Below, one piece after another: positions 10,831 to 22,020 of a stretch of DNA of 64,000 nucleotides (positions are counted from its first letter, which is position 1; each line of letters begins with the position of its first letter). The stretch is from Bryum argenteum (lineage: Eukaryota; Streptophyta; Bryopsida; Bryales; Bryaceae). The stretch covers positions 4,933,845 through 4,997,844 of the forward strand of contig CM073326.1 in assembly GCA_037043015.1 (NCBI GenBank), written 5' to 3'. The notes under the pieces were generated by a model. The model was not told the origin of the DNA and made no database searches. It worked only from the letters and a program-made list of their open reading frames with translations. The position numbers and the translations under genes were made by a program.

Positions 10831-13364
10831 TGTGAACCCGCGAAACGGTTCACTCTAGCGGGAATACGTTCCCCGCAAGGTTTAGCGCGTAATTATCAAG
10901 TTTCCATGGTTTAATTAGTCTTTTTAGCTCATTTCGTAGATTCACGGGATACCCATGGTCTCATAAGGGGTTTTGGCACAAGCGGCCGTTCTTGTTCTAA
11001 TTTATACCTAATTAGTATTTTTTGATAAATGCCAATATATTAAATGGCGAGTTTTTAGTATGTTTTAGCGATGATGTATTCCTAAGTAGGAGTCGGGTTG
11101 TCCCATTCTTGCCTTTACCTTCTACAAAACTCCTAGTACGGGGTGGGGTGCCTTTATCTTGCCCAATGGGTTAGGAAAAACTTGGATGGAAGTTCGTCCA
11201 ACTGGACGGATGAAATCCGCCCAATTGGACGGATGAAGCTTTTTGCTTCAACCTCCCTGGATCAGCCAGGGAGGGGGAGTTGGAGAGAAGGCCGTTAGGC
11301 TAGATTTTGGGATGTGTGCTTGAAGAGATAGAGAATTGGTGTGGTGGCGTTTTTGTGAAAAAAGATTCGTGTGTTCTTTGGGTTTTTCATGATTTGTTCT
11401 CGGTATGATCTAGGGATTGGTGCTTGGTTTTGATGCGACGACGACATCCTGGTGTGAGATTTGGGTTGGGTGATTTCGTCCTCCAAGGGTGGTGTTCTCC
11501 GTGCGGAAGTTGTTCGAAAAGTAGGCGCGGAAGAGATCTCATCGTAGGGGGTCGAGGTAGCAATGAAGTCGACGGAGCATCATCGCACGGCACGGAGCGG
11601 CCTTAGCAACGGCAAAGATCGGGCGGTGGAGAGTGGTGGATCCGTGCCGTTACACACGGCAGGGCCATCGAGGAGTCGACGGAGTCACGGCGACAGCGAG
11701 GAGGACGATACGGCGAGCAGGTGCTGCGGCCGCACCGACGGCGAGGAGATCGGAGGAGCGCTAGACGGCACCAGCAGCTGGAGGTTCATCGGTCGGCATC
11801 GAGCCGGCAGTTCAGCGGAAGACGCAGCGCCGGCGATCAGTCCCCGGCAAGGAACCGGAGCGACGACATCGACAACGGCGCCGGAGAGAAGCGGTTTTAA
11901 AAGGCGCTGCAGCCCGCCAGCCCGATTAGCTCGTCGGCGACAGGACCGAGGGTGGTCCGCCCCCGGCAACGAGAAAGAGGACTAACGGCGACCGCGAGAC
12001 AGCCTCGACCAGGCCGAGGAGACGGCGATTCAGTTGAGGATCGGAGCTCAGCGTTTTTTAAGACGGTTTTGATGGCGGCGGAGCTCGGTATGTCGACGCT
12101 ACCGACGTCGCAGAACGGCCGACTGGGCGCCGAGTGAAGCGGAACAGCCGCCAACCACCGGCACCGAAGGAGGACAGCGAGTCGATCGGAGGGTTCATCG
12201 GCGGCCCGCGATGCGCGCCGGCTTGGCGGACGGCGGCTCTACGAAGGATCTTCACCGACAACGGTAACCCTACCGGGCGCGCGCCGTGCGGCGAGACGAT
12301 CTGTGGTGGAAGGAGTTCGGCGGTCTTCGAGCCGCCAAAACAGCCGATCCCGCCCGCCTTCCCGATCCGGGGATGCGGTGGCCCGGTGACTAGAATTGCA
12401 CGATCCACGGCATTCCTTGCGGCATTGCTTCACGATCCGTGAGAGGGAGTCCTCCCTTACCTAACCCTTCAATTCTTGCTCTTCCCCTCATCTTATTGGA
12501 CTCTTCAGTAGCTCCTAAAGTGGTAGATAACTCAATTAGTAAAAATGGTAATTTACATTGCCAACAAAAAGAATTTGCCATTGTATGTGTGGTGATTGTG
12601 ATGCTTAGATAGTGAGGTTTTATATGAATGAGTGAATGTTTTGTGTCTTTGCTTAAATGGAAGATTTAACTTGACTAGTAAATTGCTTGGTGGTGGGGGT
12701 TTGTATAATCGCACTGCTGTGATGGTTTTGGGAGTGTTGAATTTGGCCTACGTGACGGAAACAGCGCGGAAGCGCTGCTCGAATTTCACTAGGTTCTTGT
12801 TGTTCAAGGTTTTGTTCAATTGCTGAATTTAGGGCTTAATTTGGAAGGATTGGGTCAAGCGCGGAAGCGCTGCCCAATTTTTTCCTAAGAAACCCTAATA
12901 TCTCATTCAAGTGTATCTTGCATTATAGAATTGAGTTATGAGCATGTGTATGGGTTTTGATTGCCTTGGAACCAAGAATTGGGGGTTTACAATTGAATCT
13001 ACCATTTTTGTGAGCTTAGAAAGTGTGCTGTAGTAGTATAGTTGGAGGCATTTTGGGGGCTTTTGCTTGAGTTTAGGTCCTATTTGACCCCATAATCGAG
13101 CCCCAAGCCCTAGTGGCTCAAGGAATGCAATTGTAGCTTCCTAGGCTCAATTTTGAAGGGTTTTGGAACTTGAGTCACTCATGGAATTGCAATTTATCGG
13201 AAGGATTGAGGTTACTTGTGTGTTGGACCTTTTTGTTGAGGTTTGAAGGAGTATTGCATGTGTATGAGAATTTGGAGGATCCCATTCTTGGAAGGAATTA
13301 ATGTAACACACCACCCCACGGCCCACTTGTGAGTTAGAAACCGAACACAGGATTTAACCTCACA
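10831..13364 (+). repeat. 5' long terminal repeat
   Basis: 2,534 bp, starting TGTGAACCCG and ending AACCTCACA (TG...CA with a 5-bp terminal inverted repeat TGTGA/TCACA). It contains two adjacent hairpins at 11,234-11,274 (TGAAGC-TTTTT-GCTTCA and CCTCCCTGG-ATCAG-CCAGGGAGG) and two AGCGC-GGAA-GCGCT palindromes at about 12,763 and 12,858. The part at 11,540-12,450 is strongly GC-rich and CpG-rich; its overlapping ORFs on both strands match no known protein and are taken as compositional. Confidence 0.93.
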
Positions 13365-13368
13365 AAAT

Positions 13369-13388
13369 TGGTGCGCGTTTGCGGAGGT
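13369..13388 (+). other. Primer binding site (degenerate, tRNA-Asp type)
   Basis: Four bases after the 5' LTR comes TGGTGCGCGTTTGCGGAGGT. It resembles the TGGCGCCGTTGCCGG site used by many plant Athila/Tat elements, with several substitutions. The position just inside the LTR supports the call; the exact tRNA is inferred. Confidence 0.55.
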
Positions 13389-16152
13389 GGATGCTTTTCT
13401 TCTAATTTTTGTTTGATTTTTGTCTCTTTTATAGGTATTCAATTTGAAAGAAAAGGACAGAACTTACTATAAATAATAAGTTTTGTGATTTCTAGGGATT
13501 CAAGCTATTGCTTTTTGGCCTTTTCTTTTTGGATGGATTGATTGTGTTTGTGAGAATTGAAGCTTTGATTCTCATTGGTTGGTTTTCTTTGGGTTTTATT
13601 ATGTTTGAATTGATTGAGTGGTTTGTTTGAGAATCTTGCTTTGAATTAATCTTGAATTGGGCGTGAATTTTGATTGGTTGTTCAACTTGGAAATTCCTAA
13701 TTGATCCTTGAAGTTTTAATTGAAAAGCTTATGGGGCTTGTCTTGTGGAATTGAATTAAGTTGAGTTAGATTGATTTGAATTGAATTGGTCCCACTTTGT
13801 AAGTGGATGTTTTTGTTCTAACCTTCTTGTGTGCCTTGTGTGTTGTGAAGGGAAGGGAACTTGGAGCTGCAGAGAAGAACATTCTACTCCTTAAGTTTTA
13901 ATTATCTTTTCTTTGATTTAATTTTCTTTTGATTTAAAATTGTTTTGATTTAAAGGTCTTGGTTCATTGTCTATTCTTAATTGGAGCTTTGATCTTTCGG
14001 TGCATTTTGATTCAACTAAGTTGAGTGGATTGTGTAGGTGCGCTCTTGGGGCGGATTCTATTTATAGTAATCTGTAGTTGAAGGAGAAGGAGTTTCATTT
14101 TCATGTGTTGTTCAAATTGATCTTAGTTTTGAGTTATATTAGTTAAGCTACTTGCTTGGATAGGAGTTTTGGGTTGTTGTAAGTGTGCTTTGGATTGATT
14201 GAATTGGTTTTGTTTTAAATTTTGAAGTGGGCTTGAAGGGGGCGGATTACTAAATATAGTAATCTGTAGAAGTTGGAAGAATTGGAGGGCAAACCATGGT
14301 TTTTATTAAAACCGGCCTTAAAACTTGAGTGGAGGTGCAATTGTCTTGACATCAATTAACCGTGGGTTGTTTGTGTAGCCAAGAAGGAGGGCTTTTGTAA
14401 ACCTTGTTGTTATTCCTTTTTGTTTTTTTTTTTTTTTTTCGTGGGGGATTGTAAGCTTAGTGAGCCGGGTGATCCGGACACGAGGTGGGAGTGTTGGCCA
14501 TTTGGCCAAGGCCCATCGGTGTTGTTGGGAACCGTTTATTGTTTTTTTGTGGTGGGAAGTTTTGGGTTGGCGCGTATTCTGGCAGCAATTGGGTGTCGAG
14601 GAGTCTTTCCTTGTCTTTTTGTAGTCTATTGAGAGAGGTAAGGCGATTCTAATAATAGTAATCTGCCCCTTCTCACATGCCCGGGTGTGTTTTTAACGCA
14701 TTGTGCCTCTACCCTTGTAGGATGGGGCCCCGGTTTAGCTGCTTCATAGGCGCGAGTAGTTTTTTTTACTGGCTTGGGTAAAAAGCTACTTGTGTTTAGT
14801 TTGCAATTTTCCAAACGAAAGTGTAAGTTCACCATTGTTGGGTGACTTGACGTGTGTGTAGTTGCTTTATTTTATAGGTTTTTCGTATGTGGTGAGGTCG
14901 GGTTAATCACCGGCGGGACCATTTTCATCGTTTGAAATCGAGACCGTTGGCGGTGATGCCCCAACGGTTTTTTGAGAGTTTGTTTTTGCGAGTTGAACCC
15001 ACAGTTGCGCCGGCTCTTCACCCGTCCATCGGAGGTTTTGTGGTCCAACCTTGGTGTTTAAACTTAACCATTTAAAATTCTTGTAAACCTCGTGGGTCCG
15101 GAAGCCCAATCGGAAAGTGGGAGTGGACCGGGTGATGCCGCCCATTCAAGAACCGCGGGGTTCTTGAGTGGTTACCACTCCCGAGACGTGCACCATCACG
15201 GTAAGGGGGCGGAGGACCATTCGTTTACAATTGTAGTAAAAAACTCGTGTTAAAATTTACCAAGCCTAAATTGAAGTCCTTGTATGCTGCCTTGTTTTTT
15301 CCTTGGTCTTTTTAGAGTCCTTAGAGGTCCCGGTTCTTGATTTAGGTCGAATCTAGCTTAGTAAGCTTCATGGGTTTTTAGGCCTCTTAATTCATAACAA
15401 CTAGACTAGGGGTTAAGGAATTTAGGGGACTTGGGAAGTGTGGGACCGAGGAGGATTTGGGACATTGGCGACGGTGCGAACCAATTTTATCCGTTACCTT
15501 CACGGCTCGCCCATGGGAGGAGTGTGAGTGGAAGGAAAGGGTGTGTGGTTTAAGCCCGACGTGGTGCGGGGTGCACAACCCGGTATCAACGATCACCTTT
15601 CCTCTCCGTCTTACCAAATTTGAGGGGCGCGTGGGCTAAAGGCTTGGCCTTCCGCTCGGCGATACGTGTGGTGACCGCAGGGAGATCCGCCCATAGCGGG
15701 GAGGGTACAAAGGTGCCGATCTCTTCCTTCTTATTTGGGACTCTTAGAAAGGTCGAGGATTATCATTTGTCATTTTTACCACGCCCATTCGGATTACCTT
15801 TTTATCGTGTCATCTCATTGACCTAAGCGAGTTAGGGAGTTACACTTAGAGTTGTCTTGCGGCCATTAAGGGAACCGATCGATTGGTTTAAGTTCCACAA
15901 GGATCGGATTTTCCACCTACTAGTTAGTAGTGTGGTTTATCCCCAAGTTCCCATCTACCAGGTGAATTTCATTGATAGGGTGACATCGGCGCTAATTTCT
16001 CCGGTGAGTCAATACTCAATGACGACAAAAAGAAAGAATCGCCAATGGTAACACTCCGATCGGGGAAGGTCGTCGCAGTGAATTACCATCACACAAGTGC
16101 ACGCAAGGTAGATTTAGTCAAGTAGTAGGAGTTCAACCTAAGGAATTGGAAG
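13389..16152 (+). other. Long untranslated leader of the retrotransposon
   Basis: 2.8 kb between the primer site and the first gag-like sequence, without a convincing ORF. It contains near-palindromes of one theme: GATTCTATTTATAGTAATC (about 14,054), GATTACTAAATATAGTAATC (about 14,245), GATTCTAATAATAGTAATC (about 14,645) and ACTTACTATAAATAATAAGT (about 13,463). From about 14,880 the base composition changes to the more GC-rich pattern of the coding part. Confidence 0.6.
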
Positions 16153-17460
16153 GTGGGGCTCAGGGAGGTAGAAAAACCCCGATTCCGGTGGTGGGGATTG
16201 GTCCTATTCTCGTGGCGCAACCATTCAACCGCAGGTCTTTCGATACCCGGTTGCCCACGACCCGGCGGATGCAATGATGGCCCCACGAGGGCTTCCAATA
16301 GTGATGCCCGTAGGGTTAGCACCATGAGGCGCCCACGCACCTTCCGAAATTCTCGGGATGGCTCACGAGGACCCTCCAATCATATTGAGAGGTATATTGA
16401 AACCCTCGTGGCCAATGTCATTCCCGAAGAAGAATATTGGTTGGTTTGGTTTTCCACTACCTTAGAGGGCGGCATATGAGTGGTACCACACACGCCCGAA
16501 CGTTTGTGGATTGGCCGACCATACAATCGGCTTTTTTAAGGCAATTTAGGCCGAGACGGGCAACAAAACGCCTTGGTGGCCCTCACGGAGATAAGCGCAG
16601 GTCCCACCGGGTATTACGGAGTATATACGCCGGTTTAATACGCGGTAACAAGGTTCGTGGGCAACCACTGACCGACGACACCATCCGGTATTACTTCATC
16701 CAATGATTCAACAAACAATCCACAATCCGGGATGTGTTGAACTCCATGCCCGAACGGTGGGTGATGCCCAAACCGCCGCCGAGTTGAGTTGAGCGTAGAA
16801 GGAGAATAACCGAATGTGGGCCCGATCGGTGGCCCCGGTTCCTTCATTTATCCCCACTCACTACGAACCTCTCCTCAGGGGAGGGTCAAACCCCGGGGAA
16901 CCATCTAGGCCTATGGCACCATATACCCCCGGTTATGTTCAACCCAACCCTTGATTCAAGGCCGCCACCTCCTCAACTTCAATGGCACCTCAACCGAACC
17001 TCCTAAGGTGGACCGGTTGGCGGAATTAGAGAACGGTTTAAAAAGGCCAATGATGATCTTAAGGTGGATATGATTAACACCATCAAGTCTCTAGGGGACC
17101 AATTGACCATGGCCATTAATGCTAAAAGCATGAATGCACCACCACCGTAAGTGAGACCGGGTACACCCGTCTAACCTTTGTGTGCACAAATTGCCGGCAA
17201 TTTGGTCATACTCCCGATTTTGCCCAAGTCCACCTAATCCAAGCCCGTATATGTCCCACCACATAGCCGGCCTACACCGCCCAAACCAACCGGGGGTAAT
17301 CCACCATTACCAAAAGGGACACCGTGCCCTACATGTGGGCGATTTCACCCCATTGGTCCGGGAAAGTGTTGGGTGGAGACCGGCGCGTGGTGTGTGACAA
17401 TTGTGGGGACAACCACCCTACCGAGCGGTGCTTCCGCCAAAAAAGGCAAAGCCGGAAGCC
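16153..17460 (+). pseudogene. Retrotransposon gag (frameshifted)
   Basis: Gag-like similarity is spread over several frames. One frame ends in IERYIETLVANVIPEEEYW and a second continues with THARTFVDWPTIQSAFLRQF, the usual plant Ty3 gag pattern ending in W..L..AFL..F. A zinc-knuckle variant CDNCGDNHPTERC (CX2CX3HX4C) lies at about 17,394-17,432; this spacing is typical of Athila/Tat-type gag. The protein would form the retrotransposon particle and bind its RNA. At least three frame changes separate the parts. Confidence 0.75.
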
Positions 17461-18239
17461 GTTCGGGGCTTCAAGCTCCTCAACCCCAACCAAGGCTTCT
17501 TCTATGATAAGCCGCACACACAAGGTAGACTTTTACAAACATACCCGTCTCCATGGTATCCAATGGCTCCTACTAGTTATGTTCCACCACCGCCGGCGGT
17601 ATACGCCAACCCAATGGTCTCCCAAGACGTCCGGAATAGCGTTGTACCTCCGGTGGTGGTCCTTCGATCATGAGGTCATCCCAAACGCGCCCACCCCCTA
17701 TACATCAAAGTATGCATTTAATCATACACGAGGAGGAGGTGGACACCGTGGTTGCTATGGTAGTGGGGAACGGTTGACCACCATGTGGCGGTCATGACAC
17801 GGCAACAAAGGGCCAATAATCCACCTCTTGATACAATATCCCGAGAGGGTAGTGACTCGGAAGAGGAACCGGATATCCCGCCGTGAAGGAGTTTTTGAGT
17901 CAAGTGCATGAGTTTTCCTCGGACCCACCTTTGGACATACCTCAATGGAGGGTATCCAATTAAAACCTCTTGATGATGAGGTAGAGGACCTCTATCGGTT
18001 TGTAGACACGGCGGAGTCCGGACACCGGGATCCCCTAGGGCCACCGGCTCGAAGTACCGGGTGTTCAACCCGGCGGCGGATTATGACCTTTGGACGGATC
18101 TTTGTACCATTAGGGCTAATATATCCATAGCCCAACTTATCCAGGTAGCCCCTCATTGAGAAAGAGTTCAAAGAAGGGCGACAATGCCCCGGAGACCTCG
18201 GAAGGTGGTAATGGCCGCTAAAATGTACACTAGCCCGTT
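17461..18239 (+). other. Gag-pol junction of the retrotransposon
   Basis: GC-rich sequence with fragmented ORFs and no domain I can name with certainty. It probably represents the decayed gag C-terminus and pol N-terminus. Confidence 0.5.
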
Positions 18240-18665
18240 GGTAGATGACGGTGCGCCGAGATTGATGTCTCTATTTTGGATAGAATCATCCCGGGCGCCG
18301 TTGTTGACAACGGTAGTGGCATCAACGTCATGTCCTCCATCACGATGGCTAAGCTAGGCTTAGACATTACCGCCCTTCCCCTTACATTGTCAAGGTGGCG
18401 GACCAACGTCCATTACGCCACTTGGCGAAATCGCCAATCGCCACATGGAAGCGGGAGGAAGTCTATCCATTGACGTTCCATGTATTGAAGCTTGAGACTA
18501 GTAAGGCCGCTTATCCCATCCTTTTAGGGAGGGATTGGTTGAGAAGGCCAACGCCGACGAGCGTTGGTCCATCAATCAATCAACGTTGCAATTTGGTCCG
18601 CCGGAAACCGATCAATGGTGACCATCGGGTGTCGGGTACCCACCTCCTTATGAACACTTGGAGAA
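18240..18665 (+). pseudogene. Retrotransposon aspartic protease remnant
   Basis: One frame shows IIPGAVVDNGSGINVMSS at about 18,285-18,338; D-N-G-S replaces the common D-T/S-G active-site triad, as in Tat-related elements. Another frame contains YPILLGRDWLRR near 18,507-18,551, the usual C-terminal landmark of these proteases. The two parts are out of frame with each other. Role: maturation of Gag-Pol. Confidence 0.7.
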
Positions 18666-18847
18666 GTGCCTAAAACCATGCCATCCACCGATGGTGAACA
18701 CGTGGACCTTATACACCCGCGTTGTCCGGGAATCAACCCCATCGATTTAGGCCCGATTAGAAACCTTGGGCGGGACTTTATGATTGGGAGGATGACGGTG
18801 AATTTGCCACATGGCTTCGGGATCATCCCGAGGACCTTGAAACCCCT

Positions 18848-20008
18848 ATGTTACAATCGGTGAATGTCATCACTACCATGAGAGTTTTGGAAGAACCGGT
18901 AAACCTATACCCCGGGGTAACAACCTTGGTTGATGAGGTTGACTATGAGGTGGTTTACAACCTCGAGATAGACGGAACCCAAAGCCTCGGTTTTGAAGGG
19001 CTAATGGAAGAGGAAGAAATCCTCCCTCCTCCCCTTCATTTCCGCAAAACCTCCACTAACTTGGAGGTGGGTTCCGATTTACCTATTTACCCCGCGGTGC
19101 CAAGTGATTGGTATCACGGCCCCACCAACCCGGTCACGGTCCCAATCAACGATTGCGTAGATGTGGACGTGTCTCTAAAAGGCGAAGAACCTCGCCCCAT
19201 CAAAATGGGGGCTCAATTATCTCCGGAAGACATTGAGCGGTTCAAAGGTCTTGTCCTCGAATTCCGGGATATTTTTGCTTGGTCTTATAAAGACCTCAAG
19301 GGCATCCCACCGGAGATTGCCCAACACACAATTCCCCTACTTCCGGGATCCATACCGGTTCGGCAAAAGGAACGCCGAATGAACCCCCGTCTCCAACTCG
19401 TGGTCAAAGCCGAGTTGGAAAAGCTCTTAGAGGCGGGTTTCATTAAACCGGTGGAAATCACGGATTGGGTGTCCCCTATGGTGCTTGTGAAGAAGAAAAA
19501 TGGGAAGTTAAGGGTGTGCATCGACTATCGTCGTTTAAACAAAGCCACCCAAAAGGATCACTTCCCCCTCCCATTTGTGAACCAAATCTTGGATGAGGTG
19601 GCGGGGCATGAGCTCTACACCTTCCTAGATGGATACTCGGGATATAACCAAGTATCCATCCACCCCGATGATTATCACAAAACCGCTTCACGACTCCGTG
19701 GGGGCGTTCATCTATGTGGTCATGCCCGGCCGGGTTGTGCAGAACGCACCTCGGCATTCCAAAGAGTCATGAGCGTCCATCTTTTTTGATCTCCTCCATA
19801 AGTCTATGTCGGTTTTCATTGACGATTTTAGCACCCAAACAAGTGCATTAGAACATTACGCAATGTTGCGTGAGTGTTTTGTGCGGTGCCGTCGAAACCG
19901 CCTCTCCTTAAATCCCGCCAAGGTGTACCTAGGGGTACAAAAAGGGGTATTGTTGGGCTACGTGGTTTCCAAAGCCGGCAAGGAACCGGACCCGAAAAGG
20001 TTGAAGTA
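18848..20008 (+). pseudogene. Retrotransposon reverse transcriptase (frameshifted)
   Basis: The longest intact stretch (18848-19789, 313 residues) includes LRVCIDYRRLNKATQKDHFP and LYTFLDGYSGYNQVSIHPDD, reverse transcriptase blocks close to those of Athila-type elements. The frame breaks at about 19,690-19,790, and the catalytic FIDD box appears in another frame (SVFIDDFSTQTSALEHYA, from about 19,806), followed by LGYVVSKAGKEPDPKR. The intact enzyme would copy the element RNA into DNA. Confidence 0.88.
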
Positions 20009-20058
20009 ATTCTCAACCTTGCAACCCCAACTTCGGTCAAAGGCGTATAACGTCTTTC

Positions 20059-20700
20059 TTGGCCATTTTTGGGTGGTATCGGGACATCATGGCCGATTAT
20101 GCCACGGCCGCGATACCCTTGACCAACCTCACAAGGAAGGAGGTCAAATTTGAGTGGACCCGGGAGTGTCAAGAGGGTTTTGATGCCCTCAAGACCAAGT
20201 TGACCTCCTATCCATGCCTTGTACTCCCCAATTGGGACATTCCATTTCATGTGTATTGTGATGCATCGGCGGTAGCAGTGGGTTCTACATTGTGTCAACC
20301 ACACGGACCTAACGGCAAGGACCGCCCCGTGGCATTTGCTAGCCGCCAATTAACCGCCGCGGAAAGGAATTATTCCACCACGGAAAGGGAATGTTTGGCC
20401 ATGGTGTTTAGTGCCAAAAAATTTAGGCATTACTTACTCATGAATCCCGTGGTGTTTTTTGTTGATCATTTAGCGTTACGCTACATGGTTAACAAACCCG
20501 ACCTTAGCGGTCGGGTGGCACGGTGGGTGTTGCTCCTAGAGGAGCTAGATTATACCGTGGAATACAAACCCGCCGCTTGCACCTTCAAGCGGACCACCTC
20601 TCACGGTTGTCCGAAGCAATGGGCATGGTTGACATCGAGGATGAACTTCCCGATGCCAACCTTTTCTCCATCACGTGACACCCACGCGTGGGACACCTAT
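20059..20700 (+). pseudogene. Retrotransposon RNase H domain
   Basis: The frame starting at 20059 shows FHVYCDASAVAVGSTLCQPH, AERNYSTTERECLAMVFSAK and VDHLALRYMVN, the D-E-D pattern of the plant Ty3 RNase H that follows reverse transcriptase. A frame change near 20,590 puts the linker typical of these elements (ADHLSRLSEAMG) in another frame. Role: removal of RNA from the RNA-DNA hybrid. Confidence 0.85.
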
Positions 20701-20714
20701 ATTGCGGAGTTTTG

Positions 20715-21925
20715 AGACGCAAAAACTTCCCGATCACCTAGATGCCAATGAGCGGCGCAAGATCCGTGTCAATAGCCGCCACTATGCTATTATAGCAAAC
20801 CGGTTGTACCGGCGGGGCATTGACGGGTCCTACGCGCGTGAGCCCGAGGCATCACGCATAATTGTGGCATGCCACGATGACATTTGCGGCGGGCATTTTT
20901 CGGGCCGTCTCACCGCCCAAAAAATCCTTAGAGCCGGGTACTTTAGGCCCACCATGTTCGCCGACGCCCACCGGCACGCCACTAAGTGTGACGCATGCCA
21001 ACGGTTTTGCTCGGAATGACCTCCCACATGGCGTTCCCTTTAATACCCTCGCTACCCTTGCTTCCTTTTGAGAAGTGGGGAATAGACTACGTGGGCCCGG
21101 TACACCCCACGTCATCACGCCAAATGGCGTACATCATTTCTCATGGTCGATTATTTGACCAAATGGGTAGAGGCCAAGGCGGTCAAAGTGGCAAATAAGA
21201 AAACCACGGCACTCTTTTTGTTTGAGAATGTTTTTTCTCGTTTCGGGGTGCCACGGGTTTTGGTTAGCGACCGGGGCACCCATTTCCTCAATGACCTCAT
21301 TGAGGAACTTACCACGACTTACGGGATTGATCACCGTAAAACCACCCCTTACCATCTCAAACCAACGGCCTAGCCGAACGATGTAATCAAACCATCGTGA
21401 GGATTTTGAGGAAGACTATCCATGACAACAAACGGGATTGGGATATCAAACTCAATGCCGCTTTGTGGGCATATAGGACCACGTTCAAGGTCACCACAAA
21501 GCAAACCCCGTTTGCCCTAGTCTATGGGGAGAGGCGGTTTTACCCATCGAAATCGAAATCCCATCCTTGCGCATAGCAATCGAGGCTAGACTCCCCATTT
21601 CGGACTCTATCAACGATCGAGTCCTCATGCTTGAAGGGTTGAGCGAGACCCGGCGCCTTAGCGCTCAACATATTGAGACCATGGCTCGGCGCCGCAAGTT
21701 GGCTTTTGACAAGCTTCATAAGAAGCGAGTTTTAGCTCAGGAGACTTGGTCATGCTCCAAGATGCCACAAGGATGGAATTTCCGGGCAAATTCGATGCCA
21801 TATGGCTAGGCCCATTTGAAGTACGGGATGTCCGTCCAAACAACACCGTCCAACTCGCGACATTAGATGGCGCCCTTTTCCCCGCTCGCACAAATGCCGA
21901 GCGGTGTAAGTTGTACCACATGTGA
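20715..21925 (+). pseudogene. Retrotransposon integrase (frameshifted)
   Basis: The N-terminal HHCC zinc site is at about 20,868-21,006 (CHDDICGGHFSGR ... KCDACQRF). The catalytic core has D in WGIDYVGP (21,085-21,087), D in VLVSDRGTHF (21,269-21,271) and E in NGLAER (21,376-21,378), spread over three frames. The C-terminal part contains a GPF/Y-like WLGPFEVRDV near 21,808 and ends with TGA at 21,923-21,925, 95 bp before the 3' LTR. No chromodomain follows. Role: insertion of the cDNA into host DNA. Confidence 0.87.
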
Positions 21926-22020
21926 CCGTGCGAGCCCAATGAGAGCATTTGCCTACCAGCTTCGAGACCCTGAGTCCGTTGCATTTTTAGGCAAAAATGC
22001 CCCGCAGATGGCCGACACAC

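Noticed and set aside
11563-12442. Overlapping ORFs of 60-140 codons on both strands in the GC-rich part of the LTRs
   Set aside because: Both strands are open because of GC-rich composition, no motif is seen and the frames are not kept between the two LTRs.
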